Part shown: piece by piece, positions 11,407 to 20,171 of the stretch
How positions within the stretch are numbered: position 1 is the stretch's first letter
Layout of the letters: every line of letters begins with the position of its first letter
From: Afipia sp.
GTDB lineage: Bacteria; Pseudomonadota; Alphaproteobacteria; Rhizobiales; Xanthobacteraceae
NCBI GenBank assembly: GCA_017474385.1
Contig: JAFVHU010000013.1
Span: forward strand, 1 to 60,958
Direction of reading: 5' to 3'
DNA: 60,958 nt
Position numbers and translations under genes: made by a program
The notes under the pieces: model-generated
What the model was told of the DNA's origin: nothing
The model's database searches: none
The model's input: the letters and a program-made list of their open reading frames with translations, nothing else

Positions 11407-12411
11407 ATGGTTGCGGGTAAGAAAAAGCCTCTGGTGGTGGTCACGCGAAAGCTGCCTGACAGCACCGAAACGCGCATGCGCGAGCTTTTCGACACCCGGC
11501 TCAATCTCGACGATACGCCGATGACACCGGACCAGCTCGCCGAAGCAATTCGCACGGCAGACATCCTGGTGCCGACCGTCTCCGACGAGATCACTGCGGA
11601 GCTGCTCAGCCAGCCGGACATCCGCCTCAAGCTGATTGCGAACTTCGGCAACGGCGTCGACAACATCGATGTGGCTGCGGCGATTGCGCGCGGCATCATG
11701 GTCACCAACACGCCGAAGGTTCTGACCGAAGACACCGCCGACATGACCATGGCGCTGCTTCTCGCCGTGCCGCGCCGTCTGATCGAGGGCGCATCGATCC
11801 TGACCGAAGGCAAGGACTGGCCGGGCTGGTCGCCGACCTGGATGCTCGGGCATCGTATCGGCGGCAAACGTCTCGGCATCATCGGCATGGGCCGCATCGG
11901 CCAGGCGCTGGCGCGCCGCGCCCATGCTTTCGGGCTGCAGATTCACTATCACAACCGCCGCCCCGTCGCGCCGCAGATCGAGGAAGAGTTGGGCGCGACC
12001 TATTGGGACAGCCTCGACCAGATGCTGGCGCGCATGGACTTCATCTCGGTGAACTGTCCGCACACGCCGGCGACGTTCCACCTGCTGTCGGCGCGGCGGC
12101 TCAAACTAATCCGCAAGGATGCCTACGTCATCAACACCGCGCGCGGCGAGGTGATCGACGAAGCGACGCTGACCAAGCTGATCGAAGACGGCGAGATTGC
12201 GGGCGCAGCGCTCGACGTGTTCGAGAACGAACCAGCGGTGAATCCGAAACTGGTGCGGCTGGCAAAAGCAGGCAAGGTCGTGCTGCTGCCGCATATGGGA
12301 TCGGCCACTCTGGAGGGCCGCGTCGAGATGGGCGAGAAGGTGATGATCAACATCCGTACCTTCCTCGACGGCCACAAGCCGCCGGACCGCGTGCTGCCCG
12401 GCGTGGCGTAG
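11407..12411 (+). CDS. D-2-hydroxyacid dehydrogenase (glyoxylate/hydroxypyruvate reductase-like)
   Basis: The 334-residue protein has the family's split substrate domain and a Rossmann domain with GMGRIGQALARR. The catalytic residues are visible: Arg in NTARGEVIDE, Glu in DVFENEPAV and His in LPHMGSAT. Sequence features point to the GyaR-like group that reduces glyoxylate or hydroxypyruvate with NAD(P)H. The exact substrate cannot be fixed from sequence alone. It stands alone: the upstream neighbour is divergent and the downstream gene is convergent. Confidence 0.93.
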   Translation: MVAGKKKPLVVVTRKLPDSTETRMRELFDTRLNLDDTPMTPDQLAEAIRTADILVPTVSDEITAELLSQPDIRLKLIANFGNGVDNIDVAAAIARGIMVTNTPKVLTEDTADMTMALLLAVPRRLIEGASILTEGKDWPGWSPTWMLGHRIGGKRLGIIGMGRIGQALARRAHAFGLQIHYHNRRPVAPQIEEELGATYWDSLDQMLARMDFISVNCPHTPATFHLLSARRLKLIRKDAYVINTARGEVIDEATLTKLIEDGEIAGAALDVFENEPAVNPKLVRLAKAGKVVLLPHMGSATLEGRVEMGEKVMINIRTFLDGHKPPDRVLPGVA

Positions 12412-12432
12412 TTGCACACGATGTTCTGAACG

Positions 12433-12533
12433 CCGTCATCCTGAGGTGCGCGGCGCTTGCCGCGCCTCGAAGGGCGACGGCGAACACGCATCCTTCGAGG
12501 CTCGCCGAAGACGGCTCGCACCTCAGGATGACG
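12433..12533. repeat. Dispersed palindromic repeat (GTCATCCTGAGGTGC type)
   Basis: Inverted ends CGTCATCCTGAGGTGCG (12433 on) and CGCACCTCAGGATGACG (12517-12533) flank an inner pair of GCCTCGAAGG-like arms. It fills the gap between two convergent genes. Similar palindromes are widespread in this bacterial group, so it is probably a non-coding repeat and may serve as a terminator. Confidence 0.7.
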
Positions 12534-12546
12534 TGTGATCGTTACG

Positions 12547-13365
12547 TTACTTGTGCCCGCTCAAATCCGTGATCGTCGGCTTGTCGCCGTTGAGCGGATT
12601 TGACGGGTCGCGCGTGTAGCGCAGCGTCTCGAAGCGCATCGCGCGCGCATCGATCATCACCAGACGCCCCACAAGGCTTTCACCGAACCCAACGATCTCG
12701 CGGATCGCCTCCAGCGCCATCATCGAACCGAGCACACCGGCGAGTGCGCCGAGAACGCCGGCTTCCTCGCAGGTCGGCGTCGTGCCCGGCGGCGGCGCTT
12801 CGGGAAACAGGCAGCGATAGGTCGGATTCTGGTTGCCGTTCGCGTCTGTTCCGTGCGCGCGGATCGTAGTCAGCGACGCATCGAACACGCCGAGCGCGCC
12901 AGCGATCAGAGCCTTCTTCGCGAGGTAGCACGCGTCCGACACCAGATAGCGCGTGGCGAAATTGTCGGAGCCATCGACAACCACGTCATAGTTTCCGATC
13001 AGATCCAGCGCATTGGCCGCGTTCAACCGTACCGCGTGGGTCCGCAGCGCAACATGCGGGTTGAGTGCGAGGATTCTGTCGCCTGCGCTGTCCACTTTCG
13101 GACGGCCGACATCCGGCGTGGCATGAATGATCTGGCGTTGCAGATTGGAGAGCGACACCGCGTCGTCATCGACCACCCCGAGGGTGCCGATCCCCGCCGC
13201 AGCAAGATACATCAGCGCCGGGGCTCCGAGACCGCCCGCGCCGATCACCAGCACCCGGGCGGCTTTCAGCGCGGCTTGACCGGGACCGCCGACCTCGCGC
13301 AACACGATATGGCGCGCGTAGCGCTCCAGTTCTTCAGATGTCAGCATGCTCGTCGTCGTTTCCAT
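12547..13365 (-). CDS. MoeB/ThiF-family adenylyltransferase (E1-like)
   Basis: The 272-residue protein begins with the MoeB-type ELERYARHIVL segment. It has the ATP-binding loop VIGAGGLGAPAL, DGSDNFATRYLVSDACY, and the segment PTCEEAGVLGALAGV that carries the family's catalytic Cys. Family members adenylate the C terminus of MoaD or ThiS for molybdopterin or thiamine synthesis. The usual two CxxC zinc pairs are not intact: one Cys of four is left (YRCLF), and the second pair reads PSNPLNG. Start ATG 13365 is chosen; ATG 13347 would give an N terminus closer to MoeB. No moa or thi genes adjoin, so the substrate is open. Confidence 0.88.
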   Translation of the reverse strand: METTTSMLTSEELERYARHIVLREVGGPGQAALKAARVLVIGAGGLGAPALMYLAAAGIGTLGVVDDDAVSLSNLQRQIIHATPDVGRPKVDSAGDRILALNPHVALRTHAVRLNAANALDLIGNYDVVVDGSDNFATRYLVSDACYLAKKALIAGALGVFDASLTTIRAHGTDANGNQNPTYRCLFPEAPPPGTTPTCEEAGVLGALAGVLGSMMALEAIREIVGFGESLVGRLVMIDARAMRFETLRYTRDPSNPLNGDKPTITDLSGHK

Positions 13366-13490
13366 CTTGTACGCCGCTTCAGGACCGTCATCGTCCCGGT
13401 TATCTCCACGCAAAGATTGAACCGCTGCGCCGCTGTCGCAGACAAACCATCTATGCTTAAGTGCGCTTATTACCAGTTACGAGACCAATC

Positions 13491-14873
13491 ATGAAATTGC
13501 CGCTCGTCATTGCCGCGATATTGGCGGCCCTGCCCGGCTCCGCCGCCGCGCAGACGCCGGCCAAGCAGCAGCCGCAGGCCAAGCAGGCGCCCTCGCAGAT
13601 CAAGCCCAAACCGGTGACGACAGTGCCGATCCGCCCGGCGGTGCAGGCCCCGGTCGATACCGCCAAGGCGATGGAGCAGGCCGAGCGTCTCGCAATCCAG
13701 TCGGATCTGGCCTGGGTCAGCCTCTACAACGGCGCCATCAATGGCGAGGCCAGTGACCGAATGGTGGCCGCCATCAAGGCCTTCCAGAAGGATCATGGCG
13801 CCAAGGAAACCGGTGTGCTGAACGCGCAGGAACGCAGCACGCTAGGTGCGGCTGCGAAAAAATCGCAGGACAATGTCGGCTGGAGGATCGTCAGCGACGC
13901 GACCAGCGGTGCGCGCATCGGCCTGCCATCGAAACTGGTGCCGCTGATCGTCAGCGACGTGAATGGCACCAAATGGTCCTCCGCCACCGGCACCATCCAG
14001 ATCGAATACGCACGCCGCAAGGAAGCCGGCGCAACCACCGCGACAGTCGCCGCCAGCGAGAAGAAACTGAACGCGCGCAAGGCTGACTACAGCGTGGTGA
14101 AACCGGAGTTCTTCGTGCTGTCGGGATCGCAGGGCCTGAAGAAATTCTATATTCGCGGTCAGACGCGGAACGACGAAGTCCGCGTTCTCACCATCCTCTA
14201 CGATCAGGCCACCGAAGGCACCATGGTTCCGGTCACGGTGGCGATGTCGAGCGCCTACAATCCATTCCCCGGCAACGGCGTCGCGCAGATCAGTCCGCCG
14301 CGCAAGAAGGTCGAATACTCCACCGGCATCATTGCCAGCGCCGACGGCGCGATTGTCGCGGACCGTCAGGCGACCGACGGCTGCATGACCATTGCCGTGC
14401 CGGGATACGGCAACGCGACCCGCATCGCGGATGACGAAGCACGCGAGCTGGCGTTGCTGCGCATCTACGGCGCGACCGGGTTGAAGCCGCTGGCGATAGC
14501 CAACAATGGCGCGACAAAACCCAATGTGAGCATCATCGGCATTTCCGATCCGCAGAACCAGGGCGGACGCAATGCCGTGACCAGCGTTGCTGCCGTTGCC
14601 GCGCCCGTGGGCACCGACATGACGCTGTCGCCCGAGCCCGCCGTTGGTTTCTCCGGCGCGGCTGCCGTCGACAGCGACGGTAAATTCGCAGGGCTGGCGC
14701 GGCTCAAACCCGCAATCGTGGTGGGGCCAACGGGCACGCCGCTGCCATCGCAAGCAGTGCTTGTTTCTGCCGATTCGGTGCGCGAGTTTCTGAAGGCGAA
14801 AAATGTGACGCCGGCATCTGGCGCGTCCGATACCAAGGCATCGGTGCTGCGGCTGGTCTGCGTTCGGAAGTAA
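13491..14873 (+). CDS. Secreted peptidoglycan-binding/trypsin-like protein, apparently catalytically degenerate
   Basis: The 460-residue product starts with a signal peptide (MKLPLVIAAILAALPGSAAAQ) and a Gln/Pro/Lys-rich linker. A peptidoglycan-binding-like domain follows (about 60-115, with SDRMVAAIKAFQKDHG). The C-terminal third (about 280-460) looks like a trypsin-fold domain. It keeps GFSGAA, with the Ser of the GxSG motif. However, the expected NAHVV motif is replaced by ADRQAT and the DLALL Asp segment reads ELALL. It is probably a periplasmic non-enzymatic or altered protease. ATG 13491 is preferred because it begins the signal peptide. It is divergent from the MoeB-like gene. Confidence 0.85.
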   Translation: MKLPLVIAAILAALPGSAAAQTPAKQQPQAKQAPSQIKPKPVTTVPIRPAVQAPVDTAKAMEQAERLAIQSDLAWVSLYNGAINGEASDRMVAAIKAFQKDHGAKETGVLNAQERSTLGAAAKKSQDNVGWRIVSDATSGARIGLPSKLVPLIVSDVNGTKWSSATGTIQIEYARRKEAGATTATVAASEKKLNARKADYSVVKPEFFVLSGSQGLKKFYIRGQTRNDEVRVLTILYDQATEGTMVPVTVAMSSAYNPFPGNGVAQISPPRKKVEYSTGIIASADGAIVADRQATDGCMTIAVPGYGNATRIADDEARELALLRIYGATGLKPLAIANNGATKPNVSIIGISDPQNQGGRNAVTSVAAVAAPVGTDMTLSPEPAVGFSGAAAVDSDGKFAGLARLKPAIVVGPTGTPLPSQAVLVSADSVREFLKAKNVTPASGASDTKASVLRLVCVRK

Positions 14874-14878
14874 CTACA

Positions 14879-15760
14879 TCACTTCTGGCAGGTCGGACAC
14901 CAGAACGTCGAGCGGCCGTTCTGGGTGAATCTCTTCACCGTGCCTTTGCACTTCGGCGTCTTGCAGGGTTCGCCTTCGCGGTCATAGACCAGAAACGAAT
15001 GCTGGAAATACCCAAGCTCACCGTCGGTCTGGCGATGATCGCGCAGCGATGAGCCGCCCGCCTTGATCGCGGCATTCAGCACGGTGTGAATTGAACTGAC
15101 CAGACGCTTGGCATGATCGGTGGGGCCACCTTTGCGATCGGCCAATGTCGAGGCCTGCCGTTTCGGCGACAAATGCGAGCGAAACAGCGCCTCGCAGACA
15201 TAGATGTTTCCGAGGCCTGCCACCACGCGCTGATCGAGCAGCGCAGCTTTCAGTGACGTTTTCTTGCCGGCGCAGGACTGCGCCAGCATCGCGGCATCGA
15301 ATTCGTTGCCGAGCGGTTCGGGTCCCAGACCACGCAGCAGGGGCTCCGCTTCCATGTCCGTGCGCGGCACTATTTTCATGTAGCCGAAGCGGCGCGGATC
15401 GTTGAACGAGATCATCGCGCCGGACGCCATGTGAAACACCACATGATCGTGGGTCCGGTTCTCGCTGCGCGGATAGTGAAAGTCGCCCGGTGTGCTCTCG
15501 CCCTCGGGAAGTATCACGCGGAACGAGCCGGACATGCCGAGATGCATCAGCAGCACGTCGCCGCTCTCCATGTCGGCCATCAGGTATTTCGCACGCCGGC
15601 CGAGGCCGCTGACCACCTTGCCCTCAAGACGCGCGACAAAATCCTTTTGAAACGGAAATCGCAAGCCCTCGCGGCGGGTCTCGACGCGCGCGATCCGCTG
15701 CCCCTCCATCACCGGCTGCAGGCCGCGCCGAACGGTTTCGACCTCGGGCAGTTCAGGCAT
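14879..15760 (-). CDS. mutM: Formamidopyrimidine-DNA glycosylase MutM (Fpg)
   Basis: The 293-residue product begins [14 protein letters not shown], where Pro1 (after Met removal) and Glu2 are the catalytic residues. It has the H2TH region ([14 protein letters not shown]) and a C-terminal zinc finger with Cys pairs CKTPKC and CPTC. MutM removes 8-oxoguanine and nicks the abasic site. Length is normal. In several related alphaproteobacteria mutM lies next to ubiE-ubiB-coaBC-dut near the replication origin, and that order is partly seen here. Confidence 0.98.
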   Translation of the reverse strand: MPELPEVETVRRGLQPVMEGQRIARVETRREGLRFPFQKDFVARLEGKVVSGLGRRAKYLMADMESGDVLLMHLGMSGSFRVILPEGESTPGDFHYPRSENRTHDHVVFHMASGAMISFNDPRRFGYMKIVPRTDMEAEPLLRGLGPEPLGNEFDAAMLAQSCAGKKTSLKAALLDQRVVAGLGNIYVCEALFRSHLSPKRQASTLADRKGGPTDHAKRLVSSIHTVLNAAIKAGGSSLRDHRQTDGELGYFQHSFLVYDREGEPCKTPKCKGTVKRFTQNGRSTFWCPTCQK

Positions 15761-15769
15761 CGGGCATGC

Positions 15770-16150
15770 TCACGCCGAGGCCTTGTCAGCTTCGCTGAAG
15801 GTGATGTGATTGGAGAACGGATCGTACACGGTCAAAGTGGTCGCGCCCCACGGCTGCTTCTCGAGGCCCGGGCGCATATAGTTGTAACCTTTTGCCGCAA
15901 GTTCGGCGTGGTACTCGGCAACGCCAACAGTATCGACGGTGATATGCACGCCCGGCGAGCCATCGCCATGATGCTCACTCAGATATAGCTGGATCCCGCC
16001 CCGCGAGATTCCCATGAACAGCGGCAGACCCGGCTCGAAACGGTGCTCGAAATCGGGCTTGAATCCGAGATAATCGAAATAGAATTCGCGCGCTTTGGCG
16101 ATATCGAACATCCGCAGAATTGGAATAACTCGGCTGAATTCGATCGGCAT
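15770..16150 (-). CDS. Glyoxalase superfamily (VOC) protein
   Basis: The 126-residue protein is a single-domain vicinal-oxygen-chelate protein. Conserved segments are IPILRMFDIAKAREFYFDYLGF near the start (a VOC beta-alpha unit) and VYDPFSNHITFSE at the end. It resembles the bleomycin-resistance/glyoxalase-like subfamily. ATG 16150 is chosen because GAGGGG lies just upstream; a longer frame from 16261 is unlikely. It lies 9 bp upstream of mutM on the same strand, so the two are probably cotranscribed. The substrate is unknown. Confidence 0.88.
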   Translation of the reverse strand: MPIEFSRVIPILRMFDIAKAREFYFDYLGFKPDFEHRFEPGLPLFMGISRGGIQLYLSEHHGDGSPGVHITVDTVGVAEYHAELAAKGYNYMRPGLEKQPWGATTLTVYDPFSNHITFSEADKASA

Positions 16151-16278
16151 CGGCGGCCCCTCAGGTTGCGCATTAACCTTGACGCCATGCAGCCTCAGGC
16201 TCGCGCTTTCCGACAGGGTATGTAGCGCGCTGCGGCGCGACACGCTATGGTCCCGCCGCAAAAAGCCGCCTGGATTGG

Positions 16279-17046
16279 ATGAGTATGGAACGGCCTGACG
16301 GAACGACGCATTTCGGCTTCCGGGATGTGGAGCTTGGCAAGAAGCAGACGCTGGTGAACGAGGTGTTTCACAGCGTGGCGAAGCGCTACGACCTGATGAA
16401 CGACCTGATGTCCGGCGGCATGCACCGGCTCTGGAAAGAGGCGATGATTACCGCGCTCAACCCGCCACGCTCCGATGCGCCATTTGCGCTGCTCGATGTG
16501 GCCGGCGGCACCGGCGATATTTCCTTCCGCGCAGCCAAGGCCGCAGGCCACGGATTTCAGGCCACCGTCTGCGATATCAACGGCGAGATGCTAGCCGTCG
16601 GCCGCGAACGCGCGGTGGCGCAGCATCTCGATCATCAGGTGTCGTTTGTCGAAGGCAATGCCGAAGCCTTGGCCTTCCCGGACAAGAGCTTCGACGCCTA
16701 CACCATCGCTTTCGGCATCCGCAATGTACCGCGGATTCCGCTGGCGCTCAGCGAGGCCTATCGCGTGCTGAAACCGGGCTCGCGGTTTCTGTGCCTGGAA
16801 TTCTCGTCCGTCGATGTGCCCGGCCTCGATCGGATCTACGATCTGTTTTCGTTCAATGTGATCCCGCGGCTTGGCCGCGCGGTCACCGGCGACGCCGAGT
16901 CCTATCGCTATCTGGTCGAATCGATCCGGCAATTTCCAAAACCCAATGCCTTCGCCGACATGATCCAAGCCGCAGGTTTCTCCCGCGTCAAATACGACGT
17001 CATGTCCGGCGGCATCGTCGCGCTCCATTCAGGCTGGCGTTTGTGA
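16279..17046 (+). CDS. ubiE: Ubiquinone/menaquinone biosynthesis C-methyltransferase UbiE
   Basis: The 255-residue protein has UbiE features: the N-terminal segment [19 protein letters not shown], the SAM-binding [15 protein letters not shown], the [13 protein letters not shown] motif, and a C-terminal [11 protein letters not shown]. It C-methylates the benzoquinol ring in ubiquinone synthesis. ATG 16279 is used; ATG 16285 is an alternative. Its stop TGA overlaps the GTG start of ubiB (GTGA at 17043-17046), which suggests coupled translation of two genes in the same pathway. Confidence 0.97.
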   Translation: MSMERPDGTTHFGFRDVELGKKQTLVNEVFHSVAKRYDLMNDLMSGGMHRLWKEAMITALNPPRSDAPFALLDVAGGTGDISFRAAKAAGHGFQATVCDINGEMLAVGRERAVAQHLDHQVSFVEGNAEALAFPDKSFDAYTIAFGIRNVPRIPLALSEAYRVLKPGSRFLCLEFSSVDVPGLDRIYDLFSFNVIPRLGRAVTGDAESYRYLVESIRQFPKPNAFADMIQAAGFSRVKYDVMSGGIVALHSGWRL

Positions 17047-18611
17047 TCTCTGCCATCACTCATACCCTGAGACTGGCGCGCGCAGGTTACGTGTTCGCGC
17101 GCGAAGGCGTTTTCGGCTTCGCCGATCCATCCACCATGCCGCCGCAGGCGCAGTTCGCGGTCCGCATGGCGCGGCTGATCGAGCGGCGCGGCGCGGTCAC
17201 GAGCGGACGGCTGTCCCGCGCACTGACTCGGCTTGGCCCAACTTACGTCAAGCTCGGCCAGTTTCTCGCCACCCGTCCCGACGTGGTTGGCGTCACGATG
17301 GCGCGCGATCTTGAGAATCTGCAGGATCGTCTGCCGCCGTTTCCGCAAGCGCAGGCCGAAGCCGTGGTCGCCGACGCCTTCGAGAGGCCTGTGGCACAGG
17401 TGTTTGCGAGCTTCGGCGAATCGGTCGCCGCCGCATCCATCGCGCAGGTGCATCGCGCCGAAGTCGAGAAAGACGGCGTCCGCAAGACGGTCGCGGTGAA
17501 GGTGCTGCGACCCAACGTTGGCGGCCGCTTCCGTCATGATCTCAGCGATTTCATGTTCGCGGCGCGAAAGATCGAAGCGGTTTCGTCCGAAGCGCGGCGG
17601 CTGCGTCCGATCGAGATCGTCGATACGCTGGCGCGCACGGTGGCGATGGAAATGGATCTGCGGCTGGAAGCGGCCGCGCTCTCGGAGATGGCGGAGAACA
17701 CCCGCGAGGATCATGATTTCCGCGTGCCGTCGGTGGATTGGGATCGCACCAGCCATCATGTGCTGACGATGGAGTGGATCGACGGCATCGCGCTGAACGA
17801 TCGCGCCAAACTCGAGGCCGCGCAGATCGACCTGCCGGATCTCGGCCGCAAGGTGATACAGAATTTCCTGCGGCACGCGCTGCGCGACGGCTTCTTCCAC
17901 GCCGACATGCATCCAGGCAACCTGTTCGTCGACGACACCGGACGGCTGGTCGCGGTCGATTTCGGCATCATGGGACGACTCGGCCTGAAGGAGCGGCGCT
18001 TCCTTGCCGAGATTCTGCTGGGCTTCATCACGCGCGACTATCGCCGCGTCGCCGAAGTGCATTTCGAGGCGGGCTATGTCCCCGCGCATCATTCGGTGGA
18101 GAATTTCGCGCAGGCCATCCGCGCCATTGGCGAGCCAATCCACAACCGCGCCGCCGACGAAATCTCGATGGCGAAGCTGCTGTCGCTGCTGCTTGAAGTG
18201 ACCGGCCTGTTCGATATGCGGACGCGGCCTGAGCTGATCATGCTGCAAAAGACCATGGTGGTGGTGGAAGGCGTGGCGCGGGGTTTTGACCCCAAGCTCG
18301 ACATCTGGACCACCGCCGATCCCGTGGTGCGCGAATGGATTGCCCGCAACCTCGGGCCGCTCGGTCAGATCGAGGGCGTGGTGCACGGCGCGGGCGACCT
18401 CGGCAAGGTGCTGGCCGGGCTGCCGGCGATTGCCGCGCGGTCGGTCGCTGTGCTGAACCAGTTCGACCAGATGACCCGCGACGGGCTGGTACTGTCGCCC
18501 GAGACCGTCGAGGCCATCGGCAAAGCCGAAGCCAGACGCAACCGCTGGCAGACGGCTGCGCTGTGGGTGATCGCGCTGACGTTTATCGGTATTCTCTGGT
18601 CCATCCGCTAA
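17043..18611 (+). CDS. ubiB: Ubiquinone biosynthesis kinase-like protein UbiB
   Basis: The 522-residue protein is an ABC1/UbiB atypical kinase. It has the KxGQ motif ([13 protein letters not shown]), the Ala-rich nucleotide loop region ([11 protein letters not shown]), VAVKVLRP with the Lys, and [11 protein letters not shown]...[11 protein letters not shown] as catalytic and metal-binding loops. A C-terminal hydrophobic helix ([14 protein letters not shown]) should anchor it in the inner membrane. UbiB is needed for ubiquinone synthesis. The start is GTG 17043, overlapping the ubiE stop by 4 nt; this gives the family N terminus [20 protein letters not shown]. Its stop lies 2 bp before the coaBC operator. 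Confidence 0.96.
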   Translation: MISAITHTLRLARAGYVFAREGVFGFADPSTMPPQAQFAVRMARLIERRGAVTSGRLSRALTRLGPTYVKLGQFLATRPDVVGVTMARDLENLQDRLPPFPQAQAEAVVADAFERPVAQVFASFGESVAAASIAQVHRAEVEKDGVRKTVAVKVLRPNVGGRFRHDLSDFMFAARKIEAVSSEARRLRPIEIVDTLARTVAMEMDLRLEAAALSEMAENTREDHDFRVPSVDWDRTSHHVLTMEWIDGIALNDRAKLEAAQIDLPDLGRKVIQNFLRHALRDGFFHADMHPGNLFVDDTGRLVAVDFGIMGRLGLKERRFLAEILLGFITRDYRRVAEVHFEAGYVPAHHSVENFAQAIRAIGEPIHNRAADEISMAKLLSLLLEVTGLFDMRTRPELIMLQKTMVVVEGVARGFDPKLDIWTTADPVVREWIARNLGPLGQIEGVVHGAGDLGKVLAGLPAIAARSVAVLNQFDQMTRDGLVLSPETVEAIGKAEARRNRWQTAALWVIALTFIGILWSIR

Positions 18612-18613
18612 AA

Positions 18614-18652
18614 TGATCGCATTGCAGTCATGATTTGATTGCATTGCCATCA
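18614..18652. promoter_or_regulatory. Tandem palindromic operator candidate upstream of RHH-coaBC
   Basis: Two copies of the 17-bp palindrome TGA-N2-GCATTGC-N2-TCA lie at 18614-18630 and 18636-18652. Their centres are 22 bp apart, about two helical turns, so both would face the same side of the helix. The second copy overlaps a predicted -35 element. Ribbon-helix-helix repressors usually bind such tandem palindromes, and the downstream gene encodes a protein with an N-terminal RHH domain. Confidence 0.65.
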
Positions 18653-18663
18653 TTTGCTATGAA
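18635..18663 (+). promoter_or_regulatory. Predicted promoter of the RHH-coaBC gene
   Basis: TTGATT (18635-18640) and TATGAA (18658-18663) are spaced by exactly 17 bp. The expected transcript would start near 18670, about 15 nt before ATG 18685, with GGAG at 18675-18678 as the ribosome site. The -35 lies inside the second operator palindrome. Confidence 0.55.
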
Positions 18664-18684
18664 CTGCTCATCTCGGAGCATGCC

Positions 18685-20103
18685 ATGGCCAGCCTGACCG
18701 TCCGCAAACTCGATGAAGCCCTCAAGGCCAGCCTCCGGCTACGCGCCGCCAGGGCCGGCCGCTCGGTCGAGGACGAGGTGCGGATGATCCTGCGGGAGGC
18801 CGCCGAGACAGAAGCACCGGCCAAAGCCCTGCCCGGCCCCGCACGAAACACTCCGGCCCAGCTGCACCGAACCCGCACGCATTCAGCCACGGAGCTTCCC
18901 CGGGTCACGCTCATCATCGGCGGCGGTATCGCCGCCTACAAGGCGCTCGACCTGATCCGCCGCCTGAAGGAGCGCGGCATCCATGTCCGCTGCGTGATGA
19001 CACGCGCCGCGCAGCAGTTCGTAACCCCGCTCACAGCCGGGGCGCTGGCGGACGAGCGCTGCTACACGGACTTGTTCGATGCCCAGAGCGAGTTCGACGC
19101 CGGACATATTCGCCTCGCCCGCGATACCGATCTGATTATTGTCGCACCCGCCACCGCCGACCTGATGGCCAAGATGGCGCAGGGCCAGGCCGATGATCTC
19201 GCCACCGCGATCCTGCTGGCCACCAACCGTCCGGTGCTGGTCGCGCCTGCGATGAACCCGCTGATGTGGGCCAATGCCGCGACCAAGCGCAATGTCGCGC
19301 AGCTCGCGCGCGACGGCGTCAGTTTCATCGGCCCGAATTCCGGCGAGATGGCGGAGGCGAATGAGGCCGGCGTCGGGCGCATGTCCGAGCCGACCGAAAT
19401 TGCCGTCGCAGCCGAGGCGATGCTGCGCCCGCCGCAAACAGGACCTCTTGCGGGGAAAAAGATTCTCATCACCGCGGGGCCGACCCACGAGCCGATCGAT
19501 CCGGTGCGCTACATCGCCAACCGCTCTTCCGGCAAGCAGGGTTTTGCCATTGCCGCGTCCGCCGCTGAGACCGGCGCGGAAGTGACGCTGATCTCAGGCC
19601 CGGTCGATCTTGATGATCCCGCCGGTGTCCGCGTCATTCGTGTGGAATCCGCTCGCGACATGCTGGCGCAAGTGGAACGTGCGCTGCCGGTGGACATCGC
19701 GATTTTCGCCGCCGCCGTGGCCGACTGGCGCGTTGCCAATGCCGGTGCGCAGAAAATCAAGAAGACCGCAGGCGGCATGCCACAGCTAGCATTGGTCGAA
19801 AACCCCGACATTCTGGCGACGATCTCGAAACTCAAGCAAAACCGGCCTCAACTGGTGATCGGCTTCGCGGCCGAGACCCAGAATCTGATCGAGAACGCGA
19901 CCTCGAAGCTGAAACGCAAGGGTTGCGACTGGATCGTCGCCAACGATGTCTCGCCCGCCTCCGGCGTGATGGGCGGGGATCGCAACACCGTCCATGTTCT
20001 CACGCTGGATAAATCAGACATCGCGGTTGATTCCTGGCCGGTGATGACGAAAGAGGAAGTCGCCGACGCCCTTGTGGCGAAAATCGCCGAGACCATTGCA
20101 TGA
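18685..20103 (+). CDS. coaBC: CoaBC with an N-terminal RHH DNA-binding domain
   Basis: The 472-residue protein has three parts. Residues 1-45 form a FitA-like ribbon-helix-helix domain (MASLTVRKLDEALKASLRLR, then RSVEDEVRMILREA). A linker follows to about 70. CoaC comes next (about 71-250), with IIGGGIAAYKALDLI, the catalytic His in GHIRLARDTDLIIVAP, and PAMNPLMW. CoaB (about 255-472) has ITAGPTHEPIDPVRY and NRSSGKQGFA. The enzyme couples cysteine to phosphopantothenate and decarboxylates it to 4'-phosphopantetheine in CoA synthesis. The usual flap Cys of CoaC is not seen (the stretch reads GEMAEANEAGVGRM). GGAG sets the start. No toxin gene adjoins, and dut follows. Confidence 0.93.
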   Translation: MASLTVRKLDEALKASLRLRAARAGRSVEDEVRMILREAAETEAPAKALPGPARNTPAQLHRTRTHSATELPRVTLIIGGGIAAYKALDLIRRLKERGIHVRCVMTRAAQQFVTPLTAGALADERCYTDLFDAQSEFDAGHIRLARDTDLIIVAPATADLMAKMAQGQADDLATAILLATNRPVLVAPAMNPLMWANAATKRNVAQLARDGVSFIGPNSGEMAEANEAGVGRMSEPTEIAVAAEAMLRPPQTGPLAGKKILITAGPTHEPIDPVRYIANRSSGKQGFAIAASAAETGAEVTLISGPVDLDDPAGVRVIRVESARDMLAQVERALPVDIAIFAAAVADWRVANAGAQKIKKTAGGMPQLALVENPDILATISKLKQNRPQLVIGFAAETQNLIENATSKLKRKGCDWIVANDVSPASGVMGGDRNTVHVLTLDKSDIAVDSWPVMTKEEVADALVAKIAETIA

Positions 20104-20160
20104 CCCCGAAAAGTGGGAACCGGTTTTCGGAAAAGGTCATGCCCAAGAATAGGGCTTAAG
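20104..20160. repeat. Dispersed repeat (AAGTGGGAACCGGTTTTCGG type)
   Basis: The core AAGTGGGAACCGGTTTTCGG followed by GGTCATGC sits between coaBC and dut. A related copy lies at 54283-54399. This sequence type recurs in intergenic DNA of this bacterial group. Confidence 0.6.
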
Positions 20161-20171
20161 AAAGCATCCGA

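Noticed and set aside
12433-12533. Considered as a CRISPR or tRNA-like structure.
   Set aside because: It has one inverted pair and no spaced repeated units, so it is not CRISPR. No cloverleaf can be drawn with a tRNA T-loop.
16908-18653. A 581-codon minus-strand frame opposite ubiE and ubiB.
   Set aside because: Both plus-strand genes have full family motifs. The antisense frame has no family resemblance and runs through the promoter and operator of coaBC.
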